Positions 26,601 through 33,636 of a stretch of 64,000 nucleotides of DNA are shown piece after piece (positions within the stretch are counted from its first letter, which is position 1; each line of letters starts with the position of its first letter). This DNA comes from Luteococcus sp038433135 (GTDB lineage: Bacteria > Actinomycetota > Actinomycetes > Propionibacteriales > Propionibacteriaceae): contig NZ_JBCDMV010000026.1 of NCBI RefSeq assembly GCF_038433135.1, positions 22,731 to 86,730 of the forward strand. Reading direction: 5' to 3'. Under the pieces are notes generated by a model. It saw nothing but the letters and a program-made list of their open reading frames with translations, was not told the DNA's origin and made no database searches. A program made the translations under genes and the position numbers.

Positions 26601-26792
26601 CGGGCCGCCCCAGAGGACACCATCACCCGACTCGACCTGGCAGCAGTCGCCACCGGCGAAGGCCGACTCGACGAAGCCCACATACTCCAGGAAGAAGTAC
26701 GCACCATGCTCGACGACGAGGAACTCCCGGCCGACTTGAGCCCACGCAGCCTCCGACTTCTGATCAAGCCCACACTGACCACAGGCGCGTGA
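23634..26792 (+). CDS. Multi-pass LysM protein with C-terminal BTAD (SARP-like) domain
   Basis: A 1052-residue protein. Membrane helices lie at about 10-30, 58-82 and 108-128. Two LysM-type modules follow (about 158-217 and 229-287; each with GE/DxLxxIA and a repeated RWPE...PDGAxLTDPxxxxPGWxxTIP block), then a Pro/Ser/Thr linker (290-350), a fourth helix (358-380), a long cytoplasmic region, and a BTAD-type winged-helix plus TPR region (about 800-1052; PDEVADAMNVSAQTVRTGI). The topology puts LysM outside and the DNA-binding/BTAD part inside, suggesting a wall-sensing membrane regulator. It closes the Tad operon by a 4-base overlap. No signal cleavage is obvious. Confidence 0.82.
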   Translation: MTTLRRRLHGLAALFALGALMVGLPAALVATVGNPLPGSIPSPGQWWQALTAPDDGTLALSAIGLLGWLVWAYLAVLILLETVARLRGRTAPMLPGWHAPQLGIRRLVATATLVLVTAPLLGTPTASAEPRPTPPAATATAQTAPSSPATAKPTGTGVRVHVVTEGESLSSIAADELHDADRWPELAQASRRTVQPDGAHLTDPNVINPGWRITIPTSTTQPQTDRQARTIVVHEGDTLAQLARTHLGDPERWPEIYEASRSASQPDGARLTDPDIILPGWTLTIPGQTAPATEKKPQVVSRTPKPTDRPRTTASQTSTPAPAPSPSSAASTARAHSTATPAAAPVNDEVEAHDGVSASWLLTGLASGGGLLAASALMVLRRRRVVQASHRRPGRQITLPPPELAPVEQTLVAAGTPVTVDLANLDAHLRHLAADALAAGHRVPHVAAVRVTTDHVEVHLAEATDSMPSAWTATGDSGRCWATPLHPNLGAIEAPAPYPLLVTAGTDHDQAVWLVNLEQLGVLHLTGDADYAHDFARYAAAEIAVNPWSRGVRATCLDAGVEAIDMNPNRLHQPTTAVGTIETITDDARRTVHLLSAEDAAVEDKRCRATDGEAWLPKALITTDAHTIEVNDLTSMIIDHPSRTGTAVLMVGESNPDSDAARLVFTAHGQARLEPAGLALIPAGLTPDEALGCAALLAQADILTDESVPPAGDTGWREITDAAGAIATHSPSTTVEDQAQPTWDVEGDHDASVSLPPTVEDDAEWARLLPEPDDTVAQRLRELDPTLDADLADWNDPDTRRPKLSLLGPVKVIARGKTIAKRKPYYTEMLSYIALREHGATPDEVADAMNVSAQTVRTGITTIREWLGTNPTTGERYLPDATNTPAALDRGVPVYQVPELLVDIDLMRRLRARAQAAGEDGIDDLEAALGLAQGRPFDQLRPGGWGWLAHTGLEHHITVSIVDIAHTVSSHHLTNNDTARARASAEAALRAAPEDTITRLDLAAVATGEGRLDEAHILQEEVRTMLDDEELPADLSPRSLRLLIKPTLTTGA

Positions 26793-27032
26793 CATCGATC
26801 ATCTGCTTGATATGTGGGCGATCGACTCGAGGGTAGTGGCACGTCATGCGAGAACTCATCTGGGGCAGACACCCAATTTGCGGGACTTGGGCGGCCTGCC
26901 AGCCGACTCGCCTGAACTGAGTGATGCGATTGCCTCCCGAACCCCGCGCCCATATCAGGTGCCATGACCGAGGACGTTGGGTCAATCGTGAGAAGTATGG
27001 ATGCTCGGGACAGACGAGCCTCCGGATAGCTC

Positions 27033-28155
27033 TAGTGCAGCGTGTCGTTAGTTCTTGAATGGTTGTGGTTTGGAGAATGGTCATGGCCAATTCTCCTGCC
27101 CCGGCGCTGGGTCTTCGTGAGGGTGATCGTGAACGTCTGGAGTCGTTGACGCGATCACGAACGTCTGAGGCGGGTGCGGTGATGCGGGCCAGGATCGTGC
27201 TCGCGGCCGCGGACGGAGTTGCGAACGACAGGATCGCTGAGCAGCTGGCAGTGTCGAAGAACACGGTGCTTGCCTGGCGGCGCCGCTACGCGGACGGCGG
27301 TATGGCGGGACTGGCCGACGCTCCCCGTTCGGGCAGACCACGCCGGCTGGACCATCGTCAGATCGTGGCCACGACATTGAAGCCGCCGCCGACCAAGTAC
27401 GGGGTGACGCACTGGTCGAGCCGCTTGCTCGCCTCCCATCTCGGCGTGGGGAACGCGACGATCGCCCGCGCCTGGCGCGAGTACGGGGTGCAGCCGTGGC
27501 GCAGTGGGACGTTCAAGTTCTCCACCGACCCCGAGCTGCTCGCCAAGGTCACCGACGTCGTTGGGTTGTACCTGGCGCCGCCTGAGAACGCGGTGGTGTT
27601 GTGCGTGGACGAGAAGTCGCAGATCCAGGCGTTGGACCGCACCCAGAAGGTCCTGCCGATGCAGCCCACCCAGATCGAGCGCCGCACCCATGACTACGTG
27701 CGCCACGGCACCACGACATTGTTCGCGGCGTTGGACATCGCCACCGGGCACGTGACCGGGGCCTGCAAACCACGCCATCGGCACCAGGAGTTCCTGGCGT
27801 TCCTCAAACAGGTCGCCCGGGCATATCCCGACCAGCAGCTGCACCTGGTGATGGACAACTACGCCACCCACAAACGCGTCGAGGTCCGTGACTGGCTCGC
27901 CGCCAACCCGCGGATCCACGTCCACTTCACCCCCACCTCCGGTTCCTGGCTGAACCTGGTCGAGGTCTGGTTCGGGATCATCGACAAGCAGGCCATCCGC
28001 CGCGGAGTCTTCCCATCGGTGAAGTACCTCAACGCCAAGATCCGGGCCTTCGTCAACGGCTGGAACAACCGCTGCCATCCCTTCGTCTGGACCAAGACCG
28101 CCGACGAAATCCTCACGAAAGCCAACCGTCCAGCAACTTCAAACACGGGGCACTA
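27033..28155 (+). mobile_element. IS630-family insertion sequence, apparently complete
   Basis: About 1.12 kb including TA at both ends (27033-27034 and 28154-28155), the target duplication expected of IS630/Tc1-like elements. Imperfect terminal repeats match: GTGCAGCGTGTCGTTAGTT on the left and, read inward from the right, GTGCCCCGTGTTTGAAGTT. One uninterrupted transposase fills it. It is inserted between the Tad operon and the CGNR cargo block. Confidence 0.8.
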
Positions 28156-28156
28156 G
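27059..28156 (+). CDS. IS630-family transposase
   Basis: A 365-residue DDE transposase: N-terminal HTH (VANDRIAEQLAVSKNTVLAWRRRYADGGMAGL, about 55-90), a second HTH, then the catalytic core with VVLCVDEKSQIQALDRT (first Asp near 190), HLVMDNYATHK (second Asp near 268) and GSWLNLVEVWFGII (Glu near 310). All three acidic residues are present, so it is probably active. ATG 27083 is an alternative start. The stop codon TAG is made of the TA target duplication plus the first flanking base. Confidence 0.93.
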   Translation: MVVVWRMVMANSPAPALGLREGDRERLESLTRSRTSEAGAVMRARIVLAAADGVANDRIAEQLAVSKNTVLAWRRRYADGGMAGLADAPRSGRPRRLDHRQIVATTLKPPPTKYGVTHWSSRLLASHLGVGNATIARAWREYGVQPWRSGTFKFSTDPELLAKVTDVVGLYLAPPENAVVLCVDEKSQIQALDRTQKVLPMQPTQIERRTHDYVRHGTTTLFAALDIATGHVTGACKPRHRHQEFLAFLKQVARAYPDQQLHLVMDNYATHKRVEVRDWLAANPRIHVHFTPTSGSWLNLVEVWFGIIDKQAIRRGVFPSVKYLNAKIRAFVNGWNNRCHPFVWTKTADEILTKANRPATSNTGH

Positions 28157-28254
28157 TTGAGCTGCGGGTGGCGGTTTTCGTCCGTCACTAGGCAAATGGG
28201 CGAGAGGGGCGGCTGTCGAAGCAACACGCCTTGCAGGGGTTCCCCGACTACCGG

Positions 28255-28821
28255 TCAGCCAGTTCCGGACCTTCGGAAACGCGCGGCCTTCGCTCGGTTG
28301 CCGCAGCGCTTCATGGAGCACCACTGGCGATCCTGACTGGTGGTCCGGTCGATGAAGCGCAGCCCGCACCTCTCATAGGCACACTTCTTCACCCGGGCGA
28401 GCTGACCCGACTGTGCCAGCGTCAAGACGGAGGCGGCGACCATTGCCAGTGCTGTCCGCGTCGATTGCGTGCGCTGGCCCCGGCTCACGATAACGCAACC
28501 CTCCGGGCCCTCCTCCAGTCGAGGGCGGGGAAGGCTTTCGGCCCAACGGTTGACCAAGTCCAAGGAATCCTGGTTGAGCGGAGCAAGGCCGAGGACCCGC
28601 TCAAGAGCCTGCCTGAGGGCGCGGGCGTCCTCCAGGAGAGTTCTATGAGGAGCTGGGGTCGCTGTGGCGTCTAGGATGCCTGCCGCCTGCAACCAAGCGA
28701 CAACCAACCCGTCGTCGGTCAACGTGTCCAACGGTTTCAGCTGCCGATGCCGAACGGTGTTTACCAAGTCAAGACAGGGGCTCCCGCCGTCCCACACCCA
28801 CAACGCGCTCTGGTCGACCAT
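28255..28821 (-). CDS. ABATE/CGNR zinc-finger transcriptional regulator
   Basis: A 188-residue protein with an N-terminal ABATE domain (LDLVNTVRHRQLKPLDTLTD...) and a C-terminal CGNR zinc finger: C-x4-C (KKCAYERCGLRFID) and W-C-S-M-x2-CGNRAKAARF. The family is described as putative stress- or antibiotic-induced regulators. It is divergent from the dehalogenase-like gene, and a perfect 7-base inverted repeat lies in the shared 48-base gap overlapping that gene's start. It probably controls the hydrolase-kinase pair (inference). Confidence 0.88.
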   Translation of the reverse strand: MVDQSALWVWDGGSPCLDLVNTVRHRQLKPLDTLTDDGLVVAWLQAAGILDATATPAPHRTLLEDARALRQALERVLGLAPLNQDSLDLVNRWAESLPRPRLEEGPEGCVIVSRGQRTQSTRTALAMVAASVLTLAQSGQLARVKKCAYERCGLRFIDRTTSQDRQWCSMKRCGNRAKAARFRRSGTG

Positions 28822-28858
28822 GTGGGGAGTCTATGGACCCGTGCGCCGTATTCCCATA

Positions 28859-28882
28859 AAGTAACTCCCATGCAGGTTACTT
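28859..28882. promoter_or_regulatory. Inverted repeat AAGTAAC-N10-GTTACTT over a start codon
   Basis: The left arm at 28859-28865 and right arm at 28876-28882 are perfect reverse complements. The ATG of the hydrolase (28870) lies in the spacer. Its position between divergent genes suggests it is the operator of the CGNR regulator. Confidence 0.6.
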
Positions 28883-29787
28883 CGGATGTGAGGGGCGACA
28901 CGGTGGATGCACGATGGGCTGGCTTCAAAGATCTCGAGATCGCGACAACGAGAGGACGGCTCCATGCCCTCGCCGGGGGCCAAGGGCGCCCAGTTCTGCT
29001 CTTGCATGGATACCCTCAGACCCACGAGATGTGGCACGCCCAGGCACGCTGTCTGGCTGAGGGGCACCGCGTCATCGCACCGGATTTGCGAGGCTACGGG
29101 CAGTCCGTCTCAACGTGCGACGACTTCAGCTTTCGAGCGATGGCTGAGGACATGGTGGAGCTCATGGCAACGCTGGGCCACGAAAGCTTCGACGTCATCG
29201 GGCACGATCGCGGAGCCCGTGTTGCGCATCGGATGGCGCTCGATCACGACCAAGTCGTCAGGTCCCTCGCCCTCCTGGACATCTTGCCCACCTTGGACGT
29301 GTGGAGGCAGATGGATGCGGGGCTCGGTCTGCGGTACTACCACTGGCTCTTTCTCGCCCAGGGGGGACGCCTTCCGGAGACGCTGATCAACGCACGTCCG
29401 CTGTTCTACCTCGAGCATGCCCTGCGCGGCCTTGGGGGTTCACGCGTCACGTTCGACGAAGCGGCTCTGGCCAGCTATCGCCGCGCAGCCGAGAACCCCT
29501 CGGTTGTCGAAGCCTGGTGCAAGGACTACCAGAGCGCAGCCACCGTCGACCGCGACCACGACCTCGCCGATCAGGGACGAACGAGCGAGGTCCCCACCCT
29601 AGTCCTGTGGGGTGAAGAAGGAACCGTGCCGCTCTACGAAGACCCCCTGCCGCTGTGGCAAGCCTGGTTCCCGAGCGCAACCGGAACCGGGCTGCCGGGC
29701 GGGCACTTCATCGCCGAGGAGTGCCCGGACCAAGTGACCGCGCGGCTCATAGATCACCTGGCAGGTTCGGCGCGGGAGTCCGCATGA
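28870..29787 (+). CDS. Fluoroacetate/haloacetate dehalogenase-like alpha/beta hydrolase
   Basis: A 305-residue alpha/beta hydrolase with the residues that mark haloacetate dehalogenases: nucleophile Asp113 with Arg114 and Arg117 (GHDRGARVAHRMALDH), the halide-binding His158-Trp159 pair, acid Asp137 (LLDILPT), and a catalytic His in PGGHFIAEE. These match the known fluoroacetate dehalogenase pattern DRGxR and HW, which hydrolyses C-F or C-Cl bonds to give glycolate. ATG 28870 was chosen because upstream sequence overlaps the divergent promoter; the ribosome site is poor. It overlaps glycerate kinase by 4 bases, so the products may act in one route (haloacetate, glycolate, later glycerate). Confidence 0.8.
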   Translation: MQVTSDVRGDTVDARWAGFKDLEIATTRGRLHALAGGQGRPVLLLHGYPQTHEMWHAQARCLAEGHRVIAPDLRGYGQSVSTCDDFSFRAMAEDMVELMATLGHESFDVIGHDRGARVAHRMALDHDQVVRSLALLDILPTLDVWRQMDAGLGLRYYHWLFLAQGGRLPETLINARPLFYLEHALRGLGGSRVTFDEAALASYRRAAENPSVVEAWCKDYQSAATVDRDHDLADQGRTSEVPTLVLWGEEGTVPLYEDPLPLWQAWFPSATGTGLPGGHFIAEECPDQVTARLIDHLAGSARESA

Positions 29788-30896
29788 ACATCATCGTCGC
29801 ACCGGACAAGTTCAAAGGCAGCCTCTCGGCAGACGAGGTCGCCCGAGCAATTTCTGCCGGCATCCAGGCGGCCTTGCCCGGCGCGACCGTCGTGGTCTTG
29901 CCCATAGCAGACGGCGGCGACGGAACGCTCTCCGCATTCCAGCGTCTGGGCTACGACATCGGCTACGTCGAGTGCAGCGATGCTCTGGGCCGGGCCCACC
30001 GCGCGCGATACGGCCACCGGGGGCGGCGAGCCGTCATCGAGCTCGCCGAGGTCTGCGGGCTCGCCAATCTGTCCACCTCCGAACGGGCGCCCCGAGCAGC
30101 GACCTCCTTCGGGCTGGGGCAAGCACTCAGTACCGTAATCGCGCGAGGCGCCACGGACGTAGTCATCGGTCTTGGCGGCTCCGCGTCAACCGACGGCGGA
30201 GCCGGATTCCTCGCCGGGCTCGGCGCTCAGCTGCGCGACGCAGCCGGCTTTGAGATCGCTCCAGGGCTTGAAGGACTCAGCCAGGTGAGCACCTGCGATC
30301 TGACAGGCGCGTTGTCGCGCCTCAATGGGGTCCGAGTGCGAGTAGCCAGCGATGTCACGAACCCATTGATCGGCCCCAGCGGCGCCGCGTCCGTCTACGG
30401 CCCCCAGAAGGGCCTTGATCCACGCGAAGCCATCGAGGCCGACGAACTCTTGGGCCGATGGGCCGACGTACTGGCACGTGCCGCTGGCCACGACAACCGC
30501 AACAGGCCCGGGGCTGGTGCGGCAGGAGGGGTAGGCGTCGCCTGCCTCGCGCTCGGCGTAGACCTAGAGTCGGGGATTGAGCTCCTCCTGGAATCGCTCG
30601 GCGTCGAGGAGCTTCTTCGAGGCGCATCACTGGTCATCACCGGCGAGGGCTCCCTGGATCTTCAAACACTTCAAGGCAAAGGCCCCTTCGGGGTCGTTCA
30701 GCTCGCCGCGGCAACCGACATTCCAGTGGTAGCCATTTGCGGTCGGAACTTGCTCACTGCCGAACAGTCCCGTTCTGCGGGCTTCGCACACGTCCTCAGC
30801 TTGCTCGAGCTAGAACCAGACCTCGACCGCTGCCTCACGGACCCCGCACCGCTGCTACGCCAACTCGGAGCACACGCGACGTCCTTCCGGAAGTAG
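29784..30896 (+). CDS. glxK: Glycerate kinase
   Basis: Phosphorylates D-glycerate (to 2- or 3-phosphoglycerate), the end of glycolate/glyoxylate assimilation. The 370 residues are typical. Family motifs are the N-terminal APDKFKGSLSADEVA, PIADGGDGTL, the GLGGSASTDGGAGFLAGLGA glycine loop near residue 130, and a late VITGEGSLDLQTLQGKGP. ATG 29784 overlaps the hydrolase stop (ATGA). The two genes form an operon that looks like a metabolic cargo cassette for C2 halo-acids. Confidence 0.92.
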   Translation: MNIIVAPDKFKGSLSADEVARAISAGIQAALPGATVVVLPIADGGDGTLSAFQRLGYDIGYVECSDALGRAHRARYGHRGRRAVIELAEVCGLANLSTSERAPRAATSFGLGQALSTVIARGATDVVIGLGGSASTDGGAGFLAGLGAQLRDAAGFEIAPGLEGLSQVSTCDLTGALSRLNGVRVRVASDVTNPLIGPSGAASVYGPQKGLDPREAIEADELLGRWADVLARAAGHDNRNRPGAGAAGGVGVACLALGVDLESGIELLLESLGVEELLRGASLVITGEGSLDLQTLQGKGPFGVVQLAAATDIPVVAICGRNLLTAEQSRSAGFAHVLSLLELEPDLDRCLTDPAPLLRQLGAHATSFRK

Positions 30897-31130
30897 CGCA
30901 AACAACGATTGCTCGGTGTAGCGAGCGGCGACGTTGATCGACTTGAGCGAGGACGGCAGGGGCCGTGCGTGAGGAGGTGGGTCGGTCCTCGGGGTATGAC
31001 CACGACTTGGCAAGAACGACAGAATCAATTCTGACGAATGGCCGCCCGGGGCGCATCGGGCCCCACGAGCCGCCAGCGACGGTCCTGATCAGGCAGTGTG
31101 CCCTAATCAAGATGGCGCCGGTGGCGTTCC

Positions 31131-31880
31131 TCAATGCAGTCTTACGGCGGGCTGGGTGCCTGCTCCGCGGGCGATGCGGAATCCGAGGTCGTCGAATGAT
31201 GATGCGGGGTTGGTCTTGCGGCGCACGCCGGCGCGGCAGCTCCAATGCGGATCGCTCCATCCTCCTCCGCGGATGTTGCGGTACGACCCGTACACCTGCG
31301 GGTTGTAGAGATCCCAGCACCATTCCCAGACGCTGCCGAGCATGTCGAATAGTCCCCAATGGTTGGGCTGTTTGAGCTTGACCTGGTGCAGGTGGCCGGC
31401 GGAGTTGCCGGCGTACCAGCCGATGGCGTCGAGTTCGCCGTGGCGTGGCCCGGTGGTGCCGGCGCGGCAGGCGAATTGCCACTCGGCGTCCGTGGGGAGC
31501 CGGCAGCCGTCGGCGTGGTGCTTCCAGTCGACGATCCAGTCGTCGTGTTCGGGCTCGCTGTGGGCTCGCCACCGTGTCGGTGCGGGAAGCTCGCGTTGCC
31601 CGATCGTGTACACGGGCGTGAGCCCCTCGTGCATGGACAGTGTGTTGCAGAAGGTGATCGCGTCACGCCAGCTCACGTCCGTCTGTGGCAGGGCCGCTTC
31701 TTCCGGGACGACGGTGCCCCCAGTCACTTGGGCCCAGAGGCTGCGCGTGACCACCGTGGTGGCCAGTTCGAAGGGTTCGACGCGCGCCGTCCAGGACGTG
31801 CCCGTGGAGCGATCGACGACCTGCTCCTCGACGGGGCCGAGGAGGGGTAGCGCCACCATCTCCACATTCATGGCTGCCAT
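31131..31880 (-). CDS. SUMF1/EgtB/PvdO-type protein
   Basis: A 249-residue formylglycine-generating-enzyme-fold protein. Visible are PVxxVSWRDAITFCNTLSMHEGLTPVY, CRLPTDAEWQFACRAG, WGLFDMLGSVWEWCWD and the end RGGGWSDPHWSCRAGVRRKTNP...LGFRIAR, the complete order of the fold. Only one Cys lies in the C-terminal active-site stretch where true formylglycine generators have two, so it may be a nonheme-iron or catalytically different member. The start is uncertain: ATG 31880, 31871 and a longer form to 31955 are in frame without good ribosome sites. No sulfatase is nearby. Confidence 0.82.
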   Translation of the reverse strand: MAAMNVEMVALPLLGPVEEQVVDRSTGTSWTARVEPFELATTVVTRSLWAQVTGGTVVPEEAALPQTDVSWRDAITFCNTLSMHEGLTPVYTIGQRELPAPTRWRAHSEPEHDDWIVDWKHHADGCRLPTDAEWQFACRAGTTGPRHGELDAIGWYAGNSAGHLHQVKLKQPNHWGLFDMLGSVWEWCWDLYNPQVYGSYRNIRGGGWSDPHWSCRAGVRRKTNPASSFDDLGFRIARGAGTQPAVRLH

Positions 31881-32063
31881 CGTCGCATGCTTGTCGGCAG
31901 GGCGACCGATCGTGAATTCCCAGCGGGTGTGGTGACCGACACGGTCGCATGTCACGCCTGACCGTGTGGCTGATCCTGCGCTGGTCGGCGTTCAGCAGGT
32001 GAGGGTGGACGAGGTGATCCAGCGGTTGCCGTGAGCAGGCGGCGCGATGTGCTGGTACGGGTT

Positions 32064-32873
32064 CTATTGCCAGGTTGCCTGGTCAGGGTTGATTCCGTGG
32101 GCTGCGACGTTGTGGTTGATGGCGTGGTGTAGCCAGGTGGCCAGTCCGGGGCGGAGGGTGTCGTAGTGGCGTCTGAAGTCGGGGTTGTTGGCGAACAGCC
32201 TGCCCAGGCAGACGTGCATCTGACGGGTGATGGGGAACAGCTCACTGAAGACGTGGCGGTGGCATTCGACGAGGTCACTGGCCGTGGGGCTGTCGGGTGG
32301 GAGGTTGCTGTCGATCGCTGCGGCGAAGCGGTCTTCGAGTGCGTGCATGCGCTGGGCGAGTTCGGCCCATTGTGTGGCGGAGCGGGTGGCGGAGCGTTCG
32401 GCGAATTGGGCCCATTGCAGGGTTGATCCCCATTGTTGGCGGGCGTCGTTGGCGTGGTGGGGGTTCCAGTCGTCGCCGAAGAGGGCTGTCTGCTCGTCGG
32501 GGGTCAGGAGGATTCCTTCGCGGTGGGCAGTGCTGATGCGTTCGAGTTGGTTGTCGAGGTCGGTGAGTTCGTCGATGCGTTGGGTCAGGAGTCGTCGCTG
32601 TTGGTCGAGGGCGGGGATGATCTGGTCGCTGGGGCGTTGCAGCAGGTCGCGGATGTCTTCGAGTCCGAGGCCGGCGCGTTGGTAGGCGACGATTCGCAGG
32701 ATGCGGTCGATGTCGGGCTGGATGTAGAGGCGGTAGCCGGCGGGGGTGCGGCTTGAAGGCGTGAGGAGCCCGATGTCGTCCCAGTGGTGCAGGGTGCGCA
32801 CGGTGACGCCGGTGGCGCGCGCGGCCGCTCCGACGGTCATGCCCTGTTCGCCGGGGGCGTCTCGTTGGCTCAT
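32064..32873 (-). CDS. MerR-family regulator with TipAS effector domain
   Basis: A 269-residue protein. The N-terminal MerR winged helix (MTVGAAARATGVTVRTLHHWDDIGLLTPSSRTPAGYRLY) is followed by a long coiled-coil helix and a C-terminal TipAS domain (about 150-265), which in TipA binds thiopeptide antibiotics. ATG 32873 lies 4 bases after the VOC gene stop, so the two form an operon. The operon promoter upstream has the 19-base spacer and inverted repeat expected for MerR activation, implying autoregulation in response to a drug-like ligand. Confidence 0.88.
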   Translation of the reverse strand: MSQRDAPGEQGMTVGAAARATGVTVRTLHHWDDIGLLTPSSRTPAGYRLYIQPDIDRILRIVAYQRAGLGLEDIRDLLQRPSDQIIPALDQQRRLLTQRIDELTDLDNQLERISTAHREGILLTPDEQTALFGDDWNPHHANDARQQWGSTLQWAQFAERSATRSATQWAELAQRMHALEDRFAAAIDSNLPPDSPTASDLVECHRHVFSELFPITRQMHVCLGRLFANNPDFRRHYDTLRPGLATWLHHAINHNVAAHGINPDQATWQ

Positions 32874-32877
32874 GGGT

Positions 32878-33390
32878 TCAGTCTTGCCGAGCCAGGCGGA
32901 TTCCCACGGCTTCGAGGTTGCGTGCCTGGTCGGATTCTGGGTCCCAGGGCTTGGCGGCGGTGAAGACGATGCGGGCATCTTCGGGGGTGGTGAGTTCAAG
33001 GTCTCGCGTGTTCCACGGGGTGTCCTGTGGACCGGTCACGTTCGTCCCGGCCTGACGGCAGCGGCTGGCGATGTCGTCCAGTTCGCCCAGAAGGCAGGCG
33101 AAGCTCGTGAGTGGCTGGCCGGGAACCACTCGGGTGGGGTCGTTGGAGGGGACCAGCAAGACGTCTTGGAAGGCCCAGCGGCGCAGGTGCACGAGGCGAC
33201 CGGGGATGCTGAACAGTTCGAAGAAGTCGAGGGTGTGGGTCCAAAAGTTCACCGATGCGGCGAGGTCTGGGCTGGTGAGGGTGACGAACGTGGGCATGGC
33301 GTAGATGCCGCGGAAGGGTTCTGGTGCGACGGCATCGGGCCCGGGCGCCGGGACGGGGCTCGCGTCGAATGCGTTGAAGTAGTTGCTCAT
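32878..33390 (-). CDS. VOC-family (glyoxalase/bleomycin-resistance-like) protein
   Basis: A 170-residue protein with the VOC fold: MPTFVTLTSPDLAASVNFWTHTLDFFELFS, a central HLRRWAFQDVLLVPSND strand pair and a second repeat (LTSFACLLGELDDIASRCRQAGTNV). Members bind drugs such as bleomycin or act as metal-dependent lyases or dioxygenases. The in-frame GTG at 33399 would lie inside the proposed -10 element, so I start at ATG 33390, probably leaderless. It is co-transcribed with the MerR-TipAS gene and is therefore a probable ligand-induced resistance protein. Confidence 0.82.
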   Translation of the reverse strand: MSNYFNAFDASPVPAPGPDAVAPEPFRGIYAMPTFVTLTSPDLAASVNFWTHTLDFFELFSIPGRLVHLRRWAFQDVLLVPSNDPTRVVPGQPLTSFACLLGELDDIASRCRQAGTNVTGPQDTPWNTRDLELTTPEDARIVFTAAKPWDPESDQARNLEAVGIRLARQD

Positions 33391-33397
33391 GCCCTTC

Positions 33398-33428
33398 ACT
33401 GTCAGCCCTGACGCAGCGTGAGGGTCAA
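33398..33428 (-). promoter_or_regulatory. MerR-type promoter with 19-base spacer
   Basis: On the minus strand: -35 TTGACC (complement of 33423-33428), a 19-base spacer, -10 GACAGT (complement of 33398-33403). The inverted repeat CCCTCACG-CTG-CGTCAGGG (complement of 33406-33424) fills the spacer. This is the classic MerR-activated geometry. Transcription would begin about at the ATG of the VOC gene (33390). Confidence 0.7.
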
Positions 33429-33482
33429 GTCACCCCCCGTCCGCTGGTCGTGGAGCTCGAGCGGTAGGAACTTCTCCCTTTT

Positions 33483-33550
33483 TGGGGGAACACTGCCGTG
33501 GCTAGGTGTTTCTCCAATCGACGGTCTCGTGTTTCCCTCGTGTTCCCCCA
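33483..33550. repeat. Perfect 11-base inverted repeat upstream of the T4SS operon
   Basis: TGGGGGAACAC (33483-33493) and GTGTTCCCCCA (33540-33550) are exact reverse complements 46 bases apart. They enclose the promoter-region motif at 33523-33538. It could be a pair of operator half-sites or a looping site for the T4SS operon promoter. Confidence 0.65.
33523..33538 (+). promoter_or_regulatory. Element-specific motif, copy 1
   Basis: GGTCTCGTGTTTCCCT, identical over 16 bases to 63339-63354. The two sites lie 99 and 88 bases before the first genes of two different ICE operons, and both have AGGTGT about 18-19 bases upstream. It is likely a shared promoter element or activator site, perhaps read by one of the element's own sigma-like proteins. 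Confidence 0.6.
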
Positions 33551-33636
33551 TTGGGTGGGGTTGTGGAGGAACGAAAGCGAGGACGTTGTCGTGTCCATCT
33601 GTGTCCATGACAGGCACCCACGACAGGGAGATGGAC

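Noticed and set aside
26793..27032. Gene or RNA between the LysM-BTAD gene and the IS
   Set aside because: About 240 bases with no ORF of coding character, no clear hairpin and no promoter I can defend.
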